A program made the position numbers and the translations under genes. A stretch of DNA of 64,000 nt. Origin: Neisseria subflava (lineage in GTDB: Bacteria; Pseudomonadota; Gammaproteobacteria; Burkholderiales; Neisseriaceae). Within the stretch, counting starts at the first letter, position 1; the number at the start of each line of letters is the position of its first letter. The DNA lies in contig NZ_CP073115.1 of the NCBI RefSeq assembly GCF_024205705.1, positions 372,001-436,000 on the forward strand. Direction: 5' to 3'. Of the stretch, positions 51,384 to 59,959 are shown in pieces. The notes beneath the pieces were generated by a model. It was not told the origin of the DNA and did no database searches. It saw only the letters and a list, made by a program, of their open reading frames with translations.

Positions 51384-53027
51384 ATGCAGGGAAAATTAAG
51401 CCAATCCGAACTGCGTGCCCGAATGTCCGCTATTCGGGCAGACATCAATCGGCGCATCAGTGCGGCGGATATCGGATTGTCTGCTGCGCCTGCGGATATT
51501 GCCGAGCGTCGCGCCCAAGTGATGCAGTGTACGCCCGAGGCTTTCCGTTTTTTCTGCAAGACTTATCTGCCGCATTATTTCCCCGACGACAGCGAATCTG
51601 TTTTCCATAGATGGGCATACACAGAGCTGCCCGAAATCGAAAAAGAGCCGGAGTCGGTCTTGCAGGGTTGTGCGGCATCGCGCGGCGAAGCGAAAACATC
51701 GCTGACCGTACAGGCGTTTGCCCTTTGGCGCGAAGTGCGCAATGCCAAACACAATACCGTCATCGTATCTGACACCGAAGACCAAGCCGACGCCATCGTC
51801 GAGGCCATTAAAACCGAACTGACCGACAATCCCGCGTTGCAGTTGGACTTTCCTGGAGTCTGTGGGCAGGGGCAGGTATGGCGTATCGGTGAAATCCGAA
51901 CCCGCCAAAACAACCAATTCAAAGCCTATGGCGCGGGACAGGGCATCCGCGGCGCGAAAAAAGGCGAGGTGCGCCCCGATGCGGTCTATCTCGACGACTT
52001 GGAAAATGAAAAACATTCCGAAAACATCCGCCTGCGCGACAAACTGACCAAGTGGATAGGCAGTGTCATCAATCCTTTGGGTGGTGCGGGCGCGAAGTGC
52101 GACATTTTGTATGTCGGTACGATTTTATGTTTGGACAGCGTATTGGCGCGGGTGTTGAAAAATCCGTTTTGGCGCAGTGTGCGCTTTTCCGCCATCATGA
52201 AGTGGCCTGTCAATATGGATTTGTGGGCGGAATGGGAAAACATCTACCGTAACACGCCAAAAGAAAACCGCGCCAATGAAAAGGCAGCTCAGGCGTTTTA
52301 TGAAGCAAACGAATCGGCAATGTTGGAAGGCAGCGAAGTGAGTTGGAGCAAACGACCGCTTCTCGCCCTGATGAAAATCCGCGCCCGCGACGGTATCCAT
52401 GTCTTCAACTGTGAGTACCAAAACCAGCCGGGCAATCCCGAAAATGCGATTTTTGCTGATTATTTGGACAACTGTTATTACCGCACTCTGCCGCATGATG
52501 TCGTGTATTTTGGTGCGGTTGACCCTTCGCTTGGCAAACAGGGTAAAGGCACTGACCCGTCCGCCATTCTGGTCGGCGGCTACCAACGCGCCACAGGTAC
52601 GCTGTTTGTTGTGGAGGCATCCATTAAGAAACGTGTACCGAGCCTGATTATTCAGGACGTCATCAGACTGCAAAAGCAATACGGCTGTTTGCTGTGGGTC
52701 ATCGAGACCGTCCAGTTCCAAGAATTTTTCAAAGACGAACTGATTAAAGAGGCGGCAAAACAAGGGACGCATGTTCCTGCGCGTGGAGTCAAACCGAGCG
52801 CAGAAAAAGTGATGAGGATTGAAAGTATCCAACCGCATTTTGCCAACGGATTTATCAAACTGTTACCGGAACAGCGTGTATTGATTGAGCAGTTGCGGGA
52901 ATTTCCCGACGCCGACCACGACGACGGCCCCGATGCGCTTCATATGCTGTGGATGGCGGAAACGACGGGCAATGTGTCAAACAGAGCGCGAGCGATTGAT
53001 TTGCCTGCGCCGATGTTGGATATTTAA
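51384..53027 (+). CDS. Terminase large subunit (Mu gp28-like)
   Basis: A 547-residue packaging motor. The ATPase part has CAASRGEAKTSLTVQ (Walker A-like) near residue 95 and AVYLDDLENE (Walker B) near 205. The nuclease part has VDPSLGKQGKGTDPSAI near 375 and a late Asp-rich motif FPDADHDDGPDALHML near 515. It packages DNA headful-fashion into the prohead in Mu-like phages. The start follows the previous stop by 2 bases. Confidence 0.93.
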   Translation: MQGKLSQSELRARMSAIRADINRRISAADIGLSAAPADIAERRAQVMQCTPEAFRFFCKTYLPHYFPDDSESVFHRWAYTELPEIEKEPESVLQGCAASRGEAKTSLTVQAFALWREVRNAKHNTVIVSDTEDQADAIVEAIKTELTDNPALQLDFPGVCGQGQVWRIGEIRTRQNNQFKAYGAGQGIRGAKKGEVRPDAVYLDDLENEKHSENIRLRDKLTKWIGSVINPLGGAGAKCDILYVGTILCLDSVLARVLKNPFWRSVRFSAIMKWPVNMDLWAEWENIYRNTPKENRANEKAAQAFYEANESAMLEGSEVSWSKRPLLALMKIRARDGIHVFNCEYQNQPGNPENAIFADYLDNCYYRTLPHDVVYFGAVDPSLGKQGKGTDPSAILVGGYQRATGTLFVVEASIKKRVPSLIIQDVIRLQKQYGCLLWVIETVQFQEFFKDELIKEAAKQGTHVPARGVKPSAEKVMRIESIQPHFANGFIKLLPEQRVLIEQLREFPDADHDDGPDALHMLWMAETTGNVSNRARAIDLPAPMLDI

Positions 53028-53029
53028 AA

Positions 53030-53230
53030 ATGTGTGACGGAAGAGAACGTATAACTGCTCGTGAAAAAGAGCTGACAGAGGATGTTGAGTACCTCGAGCG
53101 TGGTTTGGATAAAGCGATTGCACATCTGCAAGAGGTTGTCTCCTGCTATAAGGCTGGGCGGCTATTAAATCTACATTTTATTGTCGCTGGAATTGAAGGT
53201 TTTTTGGCGGCTCGTGGCGAAGAGTATTGA
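53030..53230 (+). CDS. Small coiled-coil phage protein
   Basis: 66 residues, ATG at 53030, starts MCDGRERITAREKELTEDVE. Helical and acidic. Lies between terminase and portal and ends before an uptake-sequence hairpin. It may be an accessory (moron) gene. Confidence 0.5.
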   Translation: MCDGRERITAREKELTEDVEYLERGLDKAIAHLQEVVSCYKAGRLLNLHFIVAGIEGFLAARGEEY

Positions 53231-53233
53231 TTT

Positions 53234-53268
53234 TAAGGTCGTCTGAAAACGGTTTCAGACGACCTTTG
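53234..53268 (+). terminator. AGGTCGTCTGAA hairpin inside packaging genes
   Basis: AAGGTCGTCTGAAAAC and GTTTCAGACGACCTTT (arms at 53236-53247 and 53254-53265), just before the portal gene. A terminator here would cut the late operon unless the phage uses antitermination or weak termination. Confidence 0.65.
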
Positions 53269-53280
53269 GAGTAAGAAAAT

Positions 53281-54726
53281 ATGTTCGGATTGATTAAAAG
53301 CGCAACGCGGAAAACCGCCATCAAGACATTGATGAGCGCGACTGAAGATGCGCTGGAAAGCCTGTTTTCCAATATGGAGGGCACGGACGCGCTGCTTTCG
53401 CGTCTCGGCGTGGACAGGCAGCAGGCATTGGACGCGGTGGTAAGCGATGACGAGGTGGCTGCCTGTTTGGAGGATTTGCATTCCGCCATGCAGAACAAGG
53501 CGTGGCGCATTTATGGCGAGGACTTGAATGACGATGACAAAGACCGCTTGTGGAAAACGCTGAAACGCCATCTGCCCGCACTTGCCGAAATCGTGTTGAC
53601 GGCGCGTTTGGGCGGCTATGGTGTCGGTCGGTACGTTTATCAGCCCGAACCCGACGGCTTTTTGACGATTAAGCATATCAGCAACAAAAGCGGCGAATTG
53701 GCGAAATACGTTCCCTACCGCGACGGCTCGCTGGTGTATCGCGGCAGCGGTGGCGAGGAAGCCTGCAATACGGACGTGCTGTATCTCTTTATTACCCACC
53801 GCGCCACTTCAACCAATCCTGCGGGCGAAATGGCGGCGGCGCGGCTGTATGCGCCGGTTGCGTTGCGTAAAAAAGGCTTTATTTATGCGGCGCAATTTAT
53901 TACGCGCTACGCCCAGCCTTATCTGATTGCCAAAATCCAAGCCAACAGCAACGACGACCACGACAGCTTCATGAGCCGGTTTTACCGCTTTGTTTCCGGC
54001 GGCGCGTTGAGTATCGAACGCGAAGACGATGTGATGATGCTGCAAAACAGCGCGGACGGTCAGGCATTTCGCAGATTGGAAAACCTCGCCAATGCGCGCA
54101 TCCAAAAAACGCTGTTAGGCAAAGTCAAAACCAGCGACCTTGAGACCGCCAGCCGCGCGAGCCAAGAGACCGAAGAAAACAACCGCGACGAGCGCATCGG
54201 CGCGTATCTCGCTCTGCTCTCCCGCGCTGCACAGCACTTTATCGACGCGCTTGTGATGGTCAACAACGCCTACGGCAAGCCGATTAATGCGCCCAAAGGC
54301 GTATGGTTTGAGTTTGAAGACGAAATCAAAGTTGATAAGACCCGCGCCGAACGCGACAAGATGTATATGGATACGGGGCAGCTCGTGTTGACCGAAACCT
54401 ACTACCGCGACATCTTGGGCTTTGAGCCGGAACATTTCGAGCTGCGCGACCCGAAAGCGTCGTCTGAAAACCCTGCGTCCGCCAAATTCAGCCTGCGACT
54501 GTCCGACGGCCTTGCCCGCAATGCGCCTGATACGGCGGAGCAGGCAATCGCCCGACCGAAGATGGAGGCGGTGTTGGGTTTACTGGAAAGCTGCAAAGAC
54601 TACGCCGAATTTGAGGCGAAACTGTTCAAACTTAATTTGAGCCAGGGCGACAATCTCTTAATTCAGCGTTTGGTTTCAGACGGCCTTTCGGCTTGGGCTG
54701 ACGGAGCGGACGATGGACGGGATTGA
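53281..54726 (+). CDS. Portal protein (DUF935, Mu gp29)
   Basis: A 481-residue portal of the DUF935 family. It has EILYAALR-type early helices replaced here by TRLGGYGVGRYVYQPEPD near residue 110, the middle FIYAAQFITRYAQPYLIAKI and a conserved late GEDNFILQ-like region (SQGDNLLIQRLVSDGL). It forms the dodecameric DNA gate of the head. The uptake sequence near 54675 lies inside its end. It overlaps the MuF gene by 14 bases. Confidence 0.9.
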   Translation: MFGLIKSATRKTAIKTLMSATEDALESLFSNMEGTDALLSRLGVDRQQALDAVVSDDEVAACLEDLHSAMQNKAWRIYGEDLNDDDKDRLWKTLKRHLPALAEIVLTARLGGYGVGRYVYQPEPDGFLTIKHISNKSGELAKYVPYRDGSLVYRGSGGEEACNTDVLYLFITHRATSTNPAGEMAAARLYAPVALRKKGFIYAAQFITRYAQPYLIAKIQANSNDDHDSFMSRFYRFVSGGALSIEREDDVMMLQNSADGQAFRRLENLANARIQKTLLGKVKTSDLETASRASQETEENNRDERIGAYLALLSRAAQHFIDALVMVNNAYGKPINAPKGVWFEFEDEIKVDKTRAERDKMYMDTGQLVLTETYYRDILGFEPEHFELRDPKASSENPASAKFSLRLSDGLARNAPDTAEQAIARPKMEAVLGLLESCKDYAEFEAKLFKLNLSQGDNLLIQRLVSDGLSAWADGADDGRD

Positions 54727-56008
54727 ATACAACTTCGCAGGGCTGGTCGATAAAGCCGCTTTCGAGCATTTCAAATCCAAGAAAATCCTGCCCGGATTCA
54801 GTCATTACGATGTTTGGCTGTATCAACACAGCCTTGCCTTTACCGTCGCCAAGATGATGGACGCGGATATGCTCGCCGAAGTCAAAGACGCCGTCGAATC
54901 CGCGCAGCAAAACGGCACGGCATTTGCCGATTTTAAAAAGCGTTTAAAACCGTATTTGATGGCGAAAGGCTGGTGGGGCGAGCAAGTGATGACCGACCCA
55001 CTGGACGGCGAGCCGAAATTGGTACAGCTCGGCAGTACACGTCGTCTGAAGACCATTTTCAACACCAATATGCAAACCGCCTTTGCGGCGGGGCAGTGGC
55101 AGCGGATTCAGGCAAACAAAAAAGCCTTGCCGTATTTGCGCTACAACCATTCCGCCGCCGGGCATCCGCGCGACAGCCATAAACGCTACTACGGCTTAGT
55201 CCTGCCGGTTGACCATGACATTTGGAAAGTCATCTTTCCACCCAACGGCTACGGCTGCAAATGTTCGGTGTCCGCCCTGACCCGTCGGCAGGCGGCGCGC
55301 GAGGGCATCAGCGGCGAGCCTGATGTAGATATGGTCGAGTTTACCAATCCGCGCACGGGGAAAACGGTATTGATTCCCGACGACATCACGCCGAGCTTCG
55401 CGCACAATCACGGCGACAGGCTGGGCGCAATGGACGCGCTGTTTGGCGAGAAAAACGGCGAAGAAGCCCTGGCCGCCATGATTGCCGAGCGTGAGGCGTG
55501 GTTGGACAAGCGGTATAGCGTGCCGTCTGATAAAGTGGCGGTGTTGGCTTTGCCGGATAAGGTGTCGGAAAAAGAAGTGCGCAGGCTGACAAAAGAGCAG
55601 TCTGCCAACAATACCAAAGACCACGAAGCGAGAGCTGCGGCAGCGTGGCAGGCTGAAACGGGCGACAGGCTGGAAGTGTTTGATTTGCCCGTAGAGAAAG
55701 GTAAGGGTCAAGCCGATTATCTGATTGTTTCAGACGACCTGCCCCGTGAGCAATGGGTAACACTGGATTTTATGTTTACCGAAAATCCAGAACGTGCGGA
55801 ATTGATGAACCGTTATTTTGCGCCCACCGCCGGGGCGTGGAATACTAAGGTCGATAAGATTCAGGAGCATTTTGATAAAGCCGATATTGTCCCGCTTGAT
55901 TTACGCCATCTGAATGCGGCAAACCGGCATAAATTGTTGCAGTGTGTGTTATCATTGCCGAAAGAACAGCGGGATAAAGTCCGCTTATTGGTAAAAATAT
56001 CGGAGTAA
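54713..56008 (+). CDS. MuF head protein with C-terminal extension
   Basis: A 431-residue protein. Residues 1-about 200 are a Mu gpF/SPP1 gp7-type head domain, ending in the hallmark HSAAGHPRDSHKRYYG and FPPNGYGCKCSVSAL. From about 205 a linker follows. The last 120 residues (KGQADYLIVSDDLPREQW, then AWNTKVDKIQEHFDKADIV and VRLLVKISE) look like an independent alpha/beta module, resembling the shape of nuclease domains at the ends of MuF or CdiA toxins. No catalytic set is proven. A small ORF follows after 3 bases. Confidence 0.85.
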   Translation: MDGIEYNFAGLVDKAAFEHFKSKKILPGFSHYDVWLYQHSLAFTVAKMMDADMLAEVKDAVESAQQNGTAFADFKKRLKPYLMAKGWWGEQVMTDPLDGEPKLVQLGSTRRLKTIFNTNMQTAFAAGQWQRIQANKKALPYLRYNHSAAGHPRDSHKRYYGLVLPVDHDIWKVIFPPNGYGCKCSVSALTRRQAAREGISGEPDVDMVEFTNPRTGKTVLIPDDITPSFAHNHGDRLGAMDALFGEKNGEEALAAMIAEREAWLDKRYSVPSDKVAVLALPDKVSEKEVRRLTKEQSANNTKDHEARAAAAWQAETGDRLEVFDLPVEKGKGQADYLIVSDDLPREQWVTLDFMFTENPERAELMNRYFAPTAGAWNTKVDKIQEHFDKADIVPLDLRHLNAANRHKLLQCVLSLPKEQRDKVRLLVKISE

Positions 56009-56011
56009 GTC

Positions 56012-56311
56012 ATGCCGTCTGAACTGTATGTCAGCCGCGAGGTAAAAGTATTTTTAGGCGGTAAAACCGCCCCGTCCGAATTGTTGGACTATCTGTACCC
56101 GCGCCTTGCCGAAATCGACAAGGAAGCAGCCGACCAAATGCAGGGCGAGTTTTCGGGCTGCGTGTTTTCGATCGCGGATTTATCCGCGGAGGCATTCGCC
56201 CGTGTATGCGGATGGATACTTGAGGCTGCTGAAAAGTCCGAGTGGATTAAGCCGTACAAGTCCGATTTAAAAACCGCGCTTGAAGCTGATCCGAGATTTA
56301 AACCTGTATAA
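56012..56311 (+). CDS. Small protein after MuF, putative immunity
   Basis: A 99-residue acidic helical protein starting MPSELYVSREVKVFLGGKTA. It begins 3 bases after MuF and is followed by a terminator, so it is translated with MuF. Small acidic ORFs directly after toxin-bearing MuF genes are often immunity proteins. Not a known virion component. Its role is inferred from position and size. Confidence 0.55.
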   Translation: MPSELYVSREVKVFLGGKTAPSELLDYLYPRLAEIDKEAADQMQGEFSGCVFSIADLSAEAFARVCGWILEAAEKSEWIKPYKSDLKTALEADPRFKPV

Positions 56312-56316
56312 CTCCG

Positions 56317-56351
56317 AAGGTCGTCTGAAACCGATTCAGACGGCCTTTTTT
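56317..56351 (+). terminator. Mixed-dialect uptake-sequence hairpin
   Basis: AAGGTCGTCTGAA (56318-56329 core) pairs with TTCAGACGGCCTTTTTTC, so one arm is the T variant and the other the host C variant, leaving a G-T pair in the stem. Confidence 0.75.
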
Positions 56352-56743
56352 CATAACCGCTCAAATTTCGCGTTTAAGCGCGTTTTATCGGTCAGGATAG
56401 GCAAAGATATATCCGAGAGTTTAAATGCAATCTGACGCATCCCTAAAAGCCCCCTGAAAACGTTTTTTTAAACCGCCTCCGTCTGCATTTTCGGATATGC
56501 CCCAAATTTGCGATTTTAGGCGGGTAGGATACTAAAGACAGGCAAACCCCCGCCAGAATCTCGAAAATCAATCTAACGCGATTCTAAAGCGGTTTTAAAG
56601 TGGGTATTTTCATATTTTACGCATGAGGATTTTCAAAGGCCGTCTGAAACCTGATATTCGGGTTTTAGGCGGCTTTTGCATTTGGATTGGGAAGTGAAAT
56701 CCTGCCGTCCGTCTTTTTGAACTTAGCAAGGCAAAATGGAGCA
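56352..56743 (+). other. Gene-free stretch before the head genes
   Basis: About 390 bases with no ORF I would call. It has poly-T and poly-A tracts and one degraded uptake-sequence pair (AGGCCGTCTGAAACC at 56638 with GGTTTTAGGCGGC). A promoter for the head genes may be here. I cannot place it. Confidence 0.4.
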
Positions 56744-57694
56744 ATGGATACGAACAACACCCCCCTCAAAATCAAATTGTCCGCCGCGCTGCCGGTTGCC
56801 CTGGCGACCGGTGCCGACAAGGTGCGTACTTTTAAAGGCGTTGCCAATTCGGGCAAGCCCTTCGGCTACGGCGGTTATCAAACCGTCGTTGATTTGGCCC
56901 AGCTGTCGCACAAAGCGTCCGTCCCCGTCCTGCTGGAGCATTCGCCGCTGAAAATGGCGGGCGTGTGCAGCCTGTCGGTAACGGCGGACGGCCTGATTGC
57001 GGAAGGCAGCCTGTTATCCAACGAGTTTGGCACGCAGATTGCCGAAGCAGCCGACCAAGGTTTCCCTTGGGAGATGTCGGTTTACGCGCAGGCGGAATCC
57101 TATGAAGAGTTGGCGGCGGGCGCGGTATTGTCCGTCAACGGCAACGAGGTAACAGGTCCTGCGGTGATTTTGCGCCACTGCACCATCCGCGAAGTATCGT
57201 TTACCGCCGTCGGCGTGGACAGTGAGACGGAGGCGGTGGTGTTGTCGGACGGCAGTCCCTTGCCGGATATTTTTAAACAACCTTTGGAGTTATCTATGAC
57301 ACCCGAAGAAAAGCAAGCGTTTGACGACCTGAAAGCGGAAGTCGATACGCTCAAGGCTGAAAAAGCCGAAGCCGAGAAAAAGCTGAAAGAAGCCGAAGCG
57401 GCTGCCAAGAAAAACCAAGTCAAGGCGAAATTGTCCGCCGCCGGCTTTAAGGAAGGCGAAAACGGCAAGTTTGAAGGCTTGTCCGACGCTACCATGACCG
57501 TGCTTTTGTCTGCCGACATCGAAGCGGCGGAAGCCATGATTGCCGATCTGAAGCCGAAAGCCACCCAGTCTGCCGTACCACCCGCACTGTTGAGCGAAGG
57601 CGCAGGCAAAGGCGAATCCGAACACACCGGCGAGGCGGAGGGCAAGTTCTCCGTCGCCAGCCACAAAGGCTTATTGGGAGGTTCTTATGTCTAA
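56744..57694 (+). CDS. Head maturation protease with scaffold region (Mu gpI)
   Basis: A 316-residue protein. The N-terminal half (VLLEHSPLKMAGVCSL, then GFPWEMSVYA and AVILRHCTIREVSFTAVG) fits the Mu protease I group of prohead proteases. The C-terminal half is a highly charged coiled coil (LKAEVDTLKAEKAEAEKKLK) typical of scaffolds. ATG 56744 is preferred over an upstream codon at 56687. The scaffold part can also be made from an internal start at 57296. It cleaves scaffold during head maturation. Confidence 0.82.
   Translation: MDTNNTPLKIKLSAALPVALATGADKVRTFKGVANSGKPFGYGGYQTVVDLAQLSHKASVPVLLEHSPLKMAGVCSLSVTADGLIAEGSLLSNEFGTQIAEAADQGFPWEMSVYAQAESYEELAAGAVLSVNGNEVTGPAVILRHCTIREVSFTAVGVDSETEAVVLSDGSPLPDIFKQPLELSMTPEEKQAFDDLKAEVDTLKAEKAEAEKKLKEAEAAAKKNQVKAKLSAAGFKEGENGKFEGLSDATMTVLLSADIEAAEAMIADLKPKATQSAVPPALLSEGAGKGESEHTGEAEGKFSVASHKGLLGGSYV
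57296..57694 (+). CDS. Nested scaffolding protein (Mu gpZ-like)
   Basis: An in-frame internal ATG at 57296 is preceded by TTTGGAGTTATCT, a good ribosome-binding site, exactly where the protease part ends and the coiled coil starts (MTPEEKQAFDDLKAEVDTLK). Mu and lambda make scaffold from such internal starts. Product of 132 residues, acidic coiled coil. Confidence 0.6.
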   Translation: MTPEEKQAFDDLKAEVDTLKAEKAEAEKKLKEAEAAAKKNQVKAKLSAAGFKEGENGKFEGLSDATMTVLLSADIEAAEAMIADLKPKATQSAVPPALLSEGAGKGESEHTGEAEGKFSVASHKGLLGGSYV

Positions 57695-58049
57695 AGTCAA
57701 AACCGAAATCTTAGGCCCTGCTATTTCCGACTTTTTGAAATACGAAGCGACGCCGTTGACGCGTGTGGCGATTGCTGCTCCGCAAGGCACAAAAGCCGGT
57801 ACATTTGTTAGTTGGAAGTTTCGCAATGAGAACAAACTGCTGGCATTGACAGATGAAACCGACGGTAAAGTCATCGTACAGCCGCACAATTGCATCATCA
57901 ATCTGAATCGATGCTCAGACGATGCAATTCGCGACGGCATGTCGAGATCGTCAGCTGATGTGATTGAGCAGCTGAATAAAGACGGCGATCCATACAGCAT
58001 CGTTTATGTTGTAAACCGTACTGTCAAACCAAATGGCGACACTCTGTAA
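57687..58049 (+). CDS. Probable capsid decoration-type protein
   Basis: A 120-residue protein starting MSKVKTEILGPAISDFLKYE, overlapping the protease by 8 bases and directly before the capsid gene. Small proteins in this position are usually head decoration proteins. The beginning (AISDFLKYEATPLTRVAI) resembles the lambda gpD-like group only loosely. Confidence 0.5.
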   Translation: MSKVKTEILGPAISDFLKYEATPLTRVAIAAPQGTKAGTFVSWKFRNENKLLALTDETDGKVIVQPHNCIINLNRCSDDAIRDGMSRSSADVIEQLNKDGDPYSIVYVVNRTVKPNGDTL

Positions 58050-58064
58050 CTACAAGGAAAAAAT

Positions 58065-59054
58065 ATGCCTTTATCTGACAACAGCAAATTCGGCGTGCAG
58101 GCTTTGACCACCGCCGTCAACAAAATCGACCCGGGCGCAAGCCAAATCCGCGAGCTGGGTATTTTCGAGCCCGAATATCTAACCACTACCTACGCCGACA
58201 TTGAGTTCCAAGACGGCAAAGTCCACTTGGTAGCCAGCAAAGAGCGCGGTACGGCCGGCCAGGCGGTCGAAAGTCCGAAACGCACCGTGCGTACCGTCAA
58301 AATCCCACACCTGCCGATTCATGACGTCATCCGTGCCGATGACGTACAAAACCTGCGCGCTTTCGGCACGACCCAAGCCGCAACCGTCATGGACAAGGTC
58401 AACGAAAAGCTGGCCGGCGGCAAATCCGACCTTGAATACACCCGCGAACACCTCATGCTCGGCGCGTTGCAAGGCAAGATTTTGGATGCGGACGGCAGCG
58501 TGATTTTGGACATCAACACCGATTTCGGCGTTACACGCAAAACGCAAAACATCGAATTGTCGAAAGACACGACCAAAGTCGGCGCGGTATTGGACAAGCT
58601 CTTGTCCGAACAACGCCAAAAATTCAACGGTGCGCAAGTGCGCGGCTGGGTCGTGTATTGCGGCGCAGAGTTTTTGAGCGCGCTCAAAGAGCATAAGTCC
58701 ATCTTCGAAGTGTACAAACGCTTTGACGAAGCACGCGCCTACCGCGAAGGCGATACGCTCAATCCGACCGAGTTTGTCCACAAAGGCATCCGCTTTATCG
58801 AGTATGCCAACCATTTCGGCAGCGCAGCCGACATCGGTGCGGACAGAGCCATTCTGCTGCCGGTCGGCCGTAATCTTTACAAAGAGTATTTCGCCCCTGC
58901 CGACATGAACGCGACCGTCAACACCCGCGCCCTGCCGTATTACGCCAGCCGCGAGAAATTGCAGCACGACAAAGGCTGGAGCCTGCACATGCAGTCCAAT
59001 CCATTGCCGATTGCGCTGCGCCCCGAGTTGTTGGCAACGCTGACCATGTCTTAA
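58065..59054 (+). CDS. Major capsid protein, lambda gpE-type
   Basis: A 329-residue capsid protein of the PF03864 (gpE) type. It has LGIFEPEYLTTTYADIEFQD at the start, RTVRTVKIPHLPIHDVIRAD near 85 and VYCGAEFLSALKEHKSIFEV near 205. It is HK97-fold. Mu itself has a different major head protein (gpT), so the head module is not from Mu proper. Confidence 0.88.
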   Translation: MPLSDNSKFGVQALTTAVNKIDPGASQIRELGIFEPEYLTTTYADIEFQDGKVHLVASKERGTAGQAVESPKRTVRTVKIPHLPIHDVIRADDVQNLRAFGTTQAATVMDKVNEKLAGGKSDLEYTREHLMLGALQGKILDADGSVILDINTDFGVTRKTQNIELSKDTTKVGAVLDKLLSEQRQKFNGAQVRGWVVYCGAEFLSALKEHKSIFEVYKRFDEARAYREGDTLNPTEFVHKGIRFIEYANHFGSAADIGADRAILLPVGRNLYKEYFAPADMNATVNTRALPYYASREKLQHDKGWSLHMQSNPLPIALRPELLATLTMS

Positions 59055-59060
59055 ACGGAT

Positions 59061-59099
59061 TTCAGACGGCCTTTAAGGCAGTTTTAAAGGTCGTCTGAA
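59061..59099 (+). repeat. Pair of uptake sequences pointing outward
   Basis: TTCAGACGGCCT at 59061 and AGGTCGTCTGAA at 59088-59099, the first in host dialect, the second the T variant. The arrangement is back-to-back, so a hairpin is possible but the T-run is internal. Confidence 0.6.
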
Positions 59100-59112
59100 A
59101 ACGGAGGACGGC

Positions 59113-59523
59113 ATGATTACCATCCAAGACATGATTACGCGTTTCGGCGAGCAGGAAATGGCGGAACGGTCGAATCATGAGAACTACGAAACCATAGACG
59201 AAGCGGTGATAGCGGCGGCAATTGCCGATGCGGAAGAAGAAGCGGCAAGCTACCTTCGGGCGGCGAAACTGTTTTTTACCAACGACACCGCGCCGCAGGT
59301 TTTGAAAATCAAAGTCTGCGACATCGCCCGCTACTACCTCTACGACGATGCGGTAACAGGTATTGTCGAAGAGCGTTATCAGTCGGCAATCGCTTGGCTG
59401 AAGATGGTCGTCAAAAATCCGAATATGCTGGACGAAAGCCGCGTATCGGATGACCGCAGACCGTCAACGTGTGCCGTTTATGTGAATGCCGAACCCGATT
59501 TGCGGGAATGGCTGAAGGAGTAG
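59113..59523 (+). CDS. DUF1320 head-tail connector protein (Mu gp36)
   Basis: A 136-residue protein of the DUF1320 family: starts MITIQDMITRFGEQEMAERS, has AIADAEEEAASYLRAA and DIARYYLYDD. It is a neck/connector protein in Mu-like phages. Two codons of gap to the next gene. Confidence 0.88.
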   Translation: MITIQDMITRFGEQEMAERSNHENYETIDEAVIAAAIADAEEEAASYLRAAKLFFTNDTAPQVLKIKVCDIARYYLYDDAVTGIVEERYQSAIAWLKMVVKNPNMLDESRVSDDRRPSTCAVYVNAEPDLREWLKE

Positions 59524-59526
59524 GCA

Positions 59527-59958
59527 ATGCGGATTACGGTATCGCACGACTTGTCGCGTATCGCCCAAAGCCTGAACCGCCTGTCGGGCAGGTTGAACGG
59601 CAGCCTTGAAGAGCCTTTGCGCGCTATCGGCGGCATCCTCGAATCTTCGACCCGCCGCCGTATCGCCGAAACCAAAACCGCGCCTGACGGCAAACGCTGG
59701 CAGGATGTCAGCCCCGCTACGGCAGAAGCCAAAAACGGACGCGGCGGGATTTTGGTGGACCACGGCAACCTCTTGGCAAGTATTACGCACGAGGCATCGG
59801 CAAAAAGCGTGATTACCGGCTCAATCATGGGCTACTCGGTTTATGTACAGGAAGGTACGAAAACCATGCCTGCCCGCCCGTTTTTGGGCTTGTCTTCGCA
59901 AGATTATCAGGACATTGACGATTTAATGTCCGATTGGCTGGAAGGATTGATTGTCTGA
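59527..59958 (+). CDS. Phage virion morphogenesis protein (Mu gpG-like)
   Basis: A 143-residue protein of the tail-completion (Mu gpG/P2 gpS) group. It has ESSTRRRIAETKTAPDGKRW near residue 40, then ILVDHGNLLASITHEAS and YVQEGTKTMPARPFLGLS near the end. It joins head and tail. Overlaps nothing but is close on both sides. Confidence 0.88.
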   Translation: MRITVSHDLSRIAQSLNRLSGRLNGSLEEPLRAIGGILESSTRRRIAETKTAPDGKRWQDVSPATAEAKNGRGGILVDHGNLLASITHEASAKSVITGSIMGYSVYVQEGTKTMPARPFLGLSSQDYQDIDDLMSDWLEGLIV

Positions 59959-59959
59959 T

